NCBI GenBank assembly: GCA_963741565.1
Contig: CAVUIK010000008.1
Coordinates: 372,001 to 436,000, forward strand
Length of the DNA stretch: 64,000 bases
Source of the DNA: Ga0077555 sp963741565
GTDB taxonomy: Bacteria; Pseudomonadota; Alphaproteobacteria; Rhizobiales; Hyphomicrobiaceae
Direction of reading: 5' to 3'
In this document: piece after piece, positions 63,463-64,000 of the stretch
How the letters are laid out: every line of letters starts with the position of its first letter
Position numbering within the stretch: position 1 is the first letter of the stretch
Program-made: the position numbers and the translations under genes
The notes under the pieces: generated by a model
Seen by the model: the letters and a program-made list of their open reading frames with translations, nothing else
Database searches by the model: none
What the model was told of the DNA's origin: nothing

Positions 63463-64000
63463 TTGAACATCAACATCCCGAACGTCATTACGCTCGGCCG
63501 CGTCATTCTCGTACCTGTGATCTTTTGGCTACTCGTCGTCGGCAACACGAAGCTTGCCTTCTTTGCGTTCGTGATTGCCGGCATCAGCGATGCCGTCGAT
63601 GGTTTCCTGGCGAAGCGCTGGAACCTTCAAACCGAACTTGGCTCCTACCTCGATCCGTTAGCCGACAAGCTGCTGATTGTGAGCATCTATGTCGCCCTCG
63701 GCGTTGCTGCAAAACTTCCATCCTGGCTGGTGATCGCGGTCGTATCGCGCGACATACTGATTGTAATCGGCGTCCTGCTGCTCTGGATTACCGGACAATC
63801 GTTCACGATTCGGCCCCTCGCCATCAGCAAGGCGAACACGCTCTCCCAGATCCTGTTGGCTGCGAGTGTGCTGGCCGATGACGGGTTCGGGCTCGGGTTG
63901 GGCCCTGTACGCGAAGGACTTGTGTGGATCACGGGGACACTCACTCTATTGTCACTCGCGGCGTATGCCAAAGAATGGCTATGGCATATGGCCGGTCAAG
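63463..64000 (+). CDS. CDP-alcohol phosphatidyltransferase, PgsA-like (3' end beyond window)
   Basis: About 179 residues are visible and the frame is open at the window end. The likely start is TTG (LNINIPNVITLGRVILVPVI); the ribosome site is weak. The CDP-alcohol motif is complete: ISDAVDGFLAKRW, then GSYLDPLADKLL. Several hydrophobic helices follow. Position and length suit phosphatidylglycerophosphate synthase, which makes the precursor of phosphatidylglycerol. PgsA versus another CDP-alcohol enzyme is not settled. Confidence 0.85.
   Translation, partial: MNINIPNVITLGRVILVPVIFWLLVVGNTKLAFFAFVIAGISDAVDGFLAKRWNLQTELGSYLDPLADKLLIVSIYVALGVAAKLPSWLVIAVVSRDILIVIGVLLLWITGQSFTIRPLAISKANTLSQILLAASVLADDGFGLGLGPVREGLVWITGTLTLLSLAAYAKEWLWHMAGQ

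Noticed and set aside
1..64000. CRISPR arrays, insertion sequences, prophage, tRNA or rRNA genes
   Set aside because: Both strands were scanned by eye. No spaced repeat array, transposase, integrase or tRNA T-loop/acceptor pattern was found apart from the tmRNA.

Overview
The window is GC-rich DNA from an alphaproteobacterium, most likely Hyphomicrobiales (Rhizobiales). Evidence: a circularly permuted two-piece tmRNA gene, an alphaproteobacterial SspB, DUF1489 and DUF1178 proteins, a membrane-bound ferritin (MbfA) behind an Irr-type iron control element, and a thyA-folA-hflK-hflC-DUF2065-degP block. The DNA looks chromosomal and mostly core. I found no insertion sequence, phage, CRISPR array, tRNA or rRNA.

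Layout. 1-8.5 kb: a PucG-like aminotransferase cut by the window edge, a small secreted peptide, a D-2-hydroxyacid dehydrogenase, and a CoA-ester catabolic run (enoyl-CoA hydratase, DUF35-thiolase fusion, flavin-reductase-like protein, class III CoA transferase). 8.5-19 kb: an L,D-transpeptidase, an EamA exporter, an orphan hydantoinase B, and an Fe3+/spermidine/phosphonate-type ABC importer followed by a 535-aa protein of unknown function, then FdhD. 19-28.3 kb: an Mrp-family Fe-S carrier with the domain order of plant HCF101, a TauE-type permease, a Zn alcohol dehydrogenase, DUF1489, an MccA-like biotin carboxylase, a ceramidase-like membrane protein, sspB, and ssrA (tmRNA) directly upstream of sspB. 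28.3-36.5 kb: CPBP protease, thyA, folA, hflK-hflC-DUF2065-degP, psd-pssA. 36.5-43.1 kb: manC, a histidine kinase-HerA ATPase pair, an M20 amidohydrolase and an XRE regulator. 43.2-49.2 kb: mbfA with its Irr box, an orphan molybdenum hydroxylase large subunit, hemH and a lipoprotein-type DUF900 hydrolase. 49.4-64 kb: a fused TRAP permease, an SH3 protein, a 2-hydroxyacid dehydrogenase, grxC-DUF1178, a periplasmic metacaspase, an OYE-family reductase, an SDR plus SAF-domain oxidoreductase pair, DUF6455, a PPOX flavoprotein, an alpha/beta hydrolase divergent from a TauD dioxygenase, and the start of a PgsA-type phosphatidyltransferase.

How the genes work together. ssrA and sspB are neighbours on one strand: tmRNA adds a degradation tag and SspB delivers tagged proteins to ClpXP. 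HflKC, DegP and the CPBP protease add membrane and envelope quality control. psd and pssA together make phosphatidylethanolamine. MbfA and ferrochelatase both handle iron.

Four genes (HerA, the M20 hydrolase, the DUF900 hydrolase and the SDR) carry apparent frameshifts. All four need net removal of one base (mod 3), and one is caused by a perfect 7-bp tandem duplication. These may be genuine lesions or sequencing errors. The strongest non-routine observations are the permuted tmRNA with a 3-nt spacer beside sspB, the HCF101-like Mrp fusion, the DUF35-thiolase fusion, and a repeat-bearing divergent promoter at 62.2-62.4 kb.
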